Shown here piece after piece: positions 63,286 through 64,000 of a stretch of 64,000 nucleotides of DNA. The notes beneath the pieces are model-generated. The model did not search any database. It was not told where the DNA came from and worked only from the letters and a program-made list of their open reading frames with translations. Position numbers and translations under genes: made by a program. This stretch comes from JAQGMV01 sp963828715. Its GTDB lineage: Bacteria; Pseudomonadota; Gammaproteobacteria; Burkholderiales; SG8-41. Location of the stretch: NCBI GenBank assembly GCA_963828715.1, contig CAWHFX010000015.1, positions 186,001-250,000 of the forward strand, written 5' to 3'. Positions within the stretch are counted from its first letter, which is position 1; the number at the start of each line of letters is the position of its first letter.

Positions 63286-64000
63286 ATGACTGGAGCGACT
63301 GAGCGCGTTGCGTCGTTCATCTCGAGGACGAGCCTCGAGGCGATGCCGGCGGAAGCAGTGCCTAAAGCGAAGAAGGCGATCGCCGATACATTCGCGGCGA
63401 TTCTGTCGGGTGTCGGATCCGAAGTCGCCGAGCCGCTGAGGCGCTATCTACAGGCAGCAGGCGCCAGCGGAGCAGTGCCCATCCTCGGCACCGGAACCAC
63501 GAGCGCGCCCGACACCGCCGCACTCGTGAACGGCACGTTCGGCCATGCGCTCGATTTCGACGACGTGCTCTCGATGATGCCGGCGCATCCCAGCGCAGTC
63601 ATTCTCGCGGCACTGATCGCAAGCCTCGGAACGGAGCGCGTCACGGGCCGGGCGCTCATCGAGGCATACGTGATCGGCATCGAAGTCGGCGGCAAGATCG
63701 GCCTCGGCATGACCGTGGGCCACTATCATCGCGGCTATCATGCGACAGGCTCGCTCGCGCTTTTCTCCGCGCTGGCAGCGCTGCTCAAGCTGCATCGCGT
63801 CGACGTGCCGTTGTCAGGGCAGGCGTTCGGGATCGCGGCGTCGATGGCGAGCGGTCTGCGGCGGAATTTCGGCACGATGACGAAGCCGCTGCACACCGGC
63901 ATCGCGGCGCGCAGCGCGCTGACCGCGTGGCGGCTCGCAACGTGCGGCTTTACGGCAGCCCCCGACATCCTCGAAGCGAAGTCGGGGCTTTACTCCACCC
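63286..64000 (+). CDS. MmgE/PrpD family protein, 5' part (runs off the window)
   Basis: 238 codons are visible from ATG 63286 to the window edge. MTGATERVASFISRTSLEAMPAEAVPKAKKAIADTFAAILSG, then GTFGHALDFDDVLSMMPAHPSAVILAALIA, YVIGIEVGGKIGLGM and HYHRGYHATGSLALFSALAALLKLH are family hallmarks; the last motif replaces the SRGWHGPG block of the gene at 5122. It is a second, only distantly similar MmgE/PrpD paralogue in the window. An upstream GTGAGG box lies about 10 nt before the start. Confidence 0.88.
   Translation, partial: MTGATERVASFISRTSLEAMPAEAVPKAKKAIADTFAAILSGVGSEVAEPLRRYLQAAGASGAVPILGTGTTSAPDTAALVNGTFGHALDFDDVLSMMPAHPSAVILAALIASLGTERVTGRALIEAYVIGIEVGGKIGLGMTVGHYHRGYHATGSLALFSALAALLKLHRVDVPLSGQAFGIAASMASGLRRNFGTMTKPLHTGIAARSALTAWRLATCGFTAAPDILEAKSGLYST

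Noticed and set aside
1..64000. tRNA, rRNA, CRISPR array, insertion sequence or prophage
   Set aside because: No T-loop or anticodon-arm pattern, no regularly spaced repeat-spacer units, and no transposase or integrase motif was found on either strand.

Overview
High-GC, gene-dense bacterial DNA (or a metagenomic contig) that looks like Betaproteobacteria, order Burkholderiales. The main reason is twelve TctC/Bug-type periplasmic receptors of tripartite tricarboxylate transporters in 64 kb, with no TctA/TctB membrane partners in the window. Such receptor expansions are typical of Bordetella, Cupriavidus and relatives. Catabolic genes for aromatic and organic acids (gentisate dioxygenase, FAD monooxygenase, HpcH/HpaI aldolase, acyl-CoA dehydrogenases, MmgE/PrpD, MaoC, CoA ligase) fit the same picture.

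Layout. 0.1-2.4 kb: frameshifted secreted-type metzincin protease. 2.5-6.5 kb (-): operon MmgE/PrpD - TctC - UGSC selenoprotein - 353-aa partner. 6.6-9.6 kb: AI-2E-type permease and a divergent pair of TctC genes. 9.6-17.3 kb (-): succinyl-CoA-ligase-like pair, a tandem-repeat island, MaoC-like dehydratase, isochorismatase-like protein without its Cys, two TctC genes, a leaderless ModA-like protein and an EthD-like protein. 17.6-22.7 kb (+): CysB-type LysR regulator, leaderless TctC, a second UGSC-type gene fused in frame to its partner, TctC, and a carboxymuconolactone-decarboxylase-like protein. 22.9-26.2 kb: CopD-like protein, small lipoprotein, glgX. 26.4-30.5 kb (+): molybdenum hydroxylase operon (triheme cytochrome c, 2Fe-2S subunit, Tat-exported Mo subunit). 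30.5-36.8 kb: TctC, aldolase, class D flavin monooxygenase, MFS, metallophosphoesterase, hydrolase. 36.9-40.2 kb (-): gentisate operon with an embedded TctC. 40.4-45.8 kb: acyl-CoA dehydrogenase, two TctC genes, flavodoxin, amine oxidase. 45.9-51 kb: Tat-exported transglutaminase-like protein, a candidate small RNA with an anti-Shine-Dalgarno loop, exported spermidine-synthase-like protein, MscS-type channel. 51-60 kb: mpg/alkB repair pair, TctC, alpha/beta hydrolase, mscL, lhr helicase. 60-64 kb: CMD-like protein, acyl-CoA dehydrogenase, three small proteins, and the 5' part of a second MmgE/PrpD gene.

The standout is a pair of UGSC-family selenoprotein loci. In both, a UGA codon falls exactly at the Sec position of a U-G-(S/G)-C motif. 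The frame continues with conserved sequence, and a 7-bp hairpin with a G in its apical loop begins 11 nt after the UGA, as expected of a bacterial SECIS. In one locus the downstream 353-aa protein is a separate gene overlapping by ATGA; in the other the two are one polypeptide. TctC receptors accompany both loci, an MmgE/PrpD gene one of them and a CysB-type regulator the other. This suggests a selenium/thiol redox module tied to uptake and breakdown of an unknown organic acid.

Caution: at least ten otherwise intact genes carry one-base-scale frameshifts, several at short homopolymers or CG runs. Much of the apparent gene breakage may be sequencing or assembly error. The two UGA codons are not of that type.
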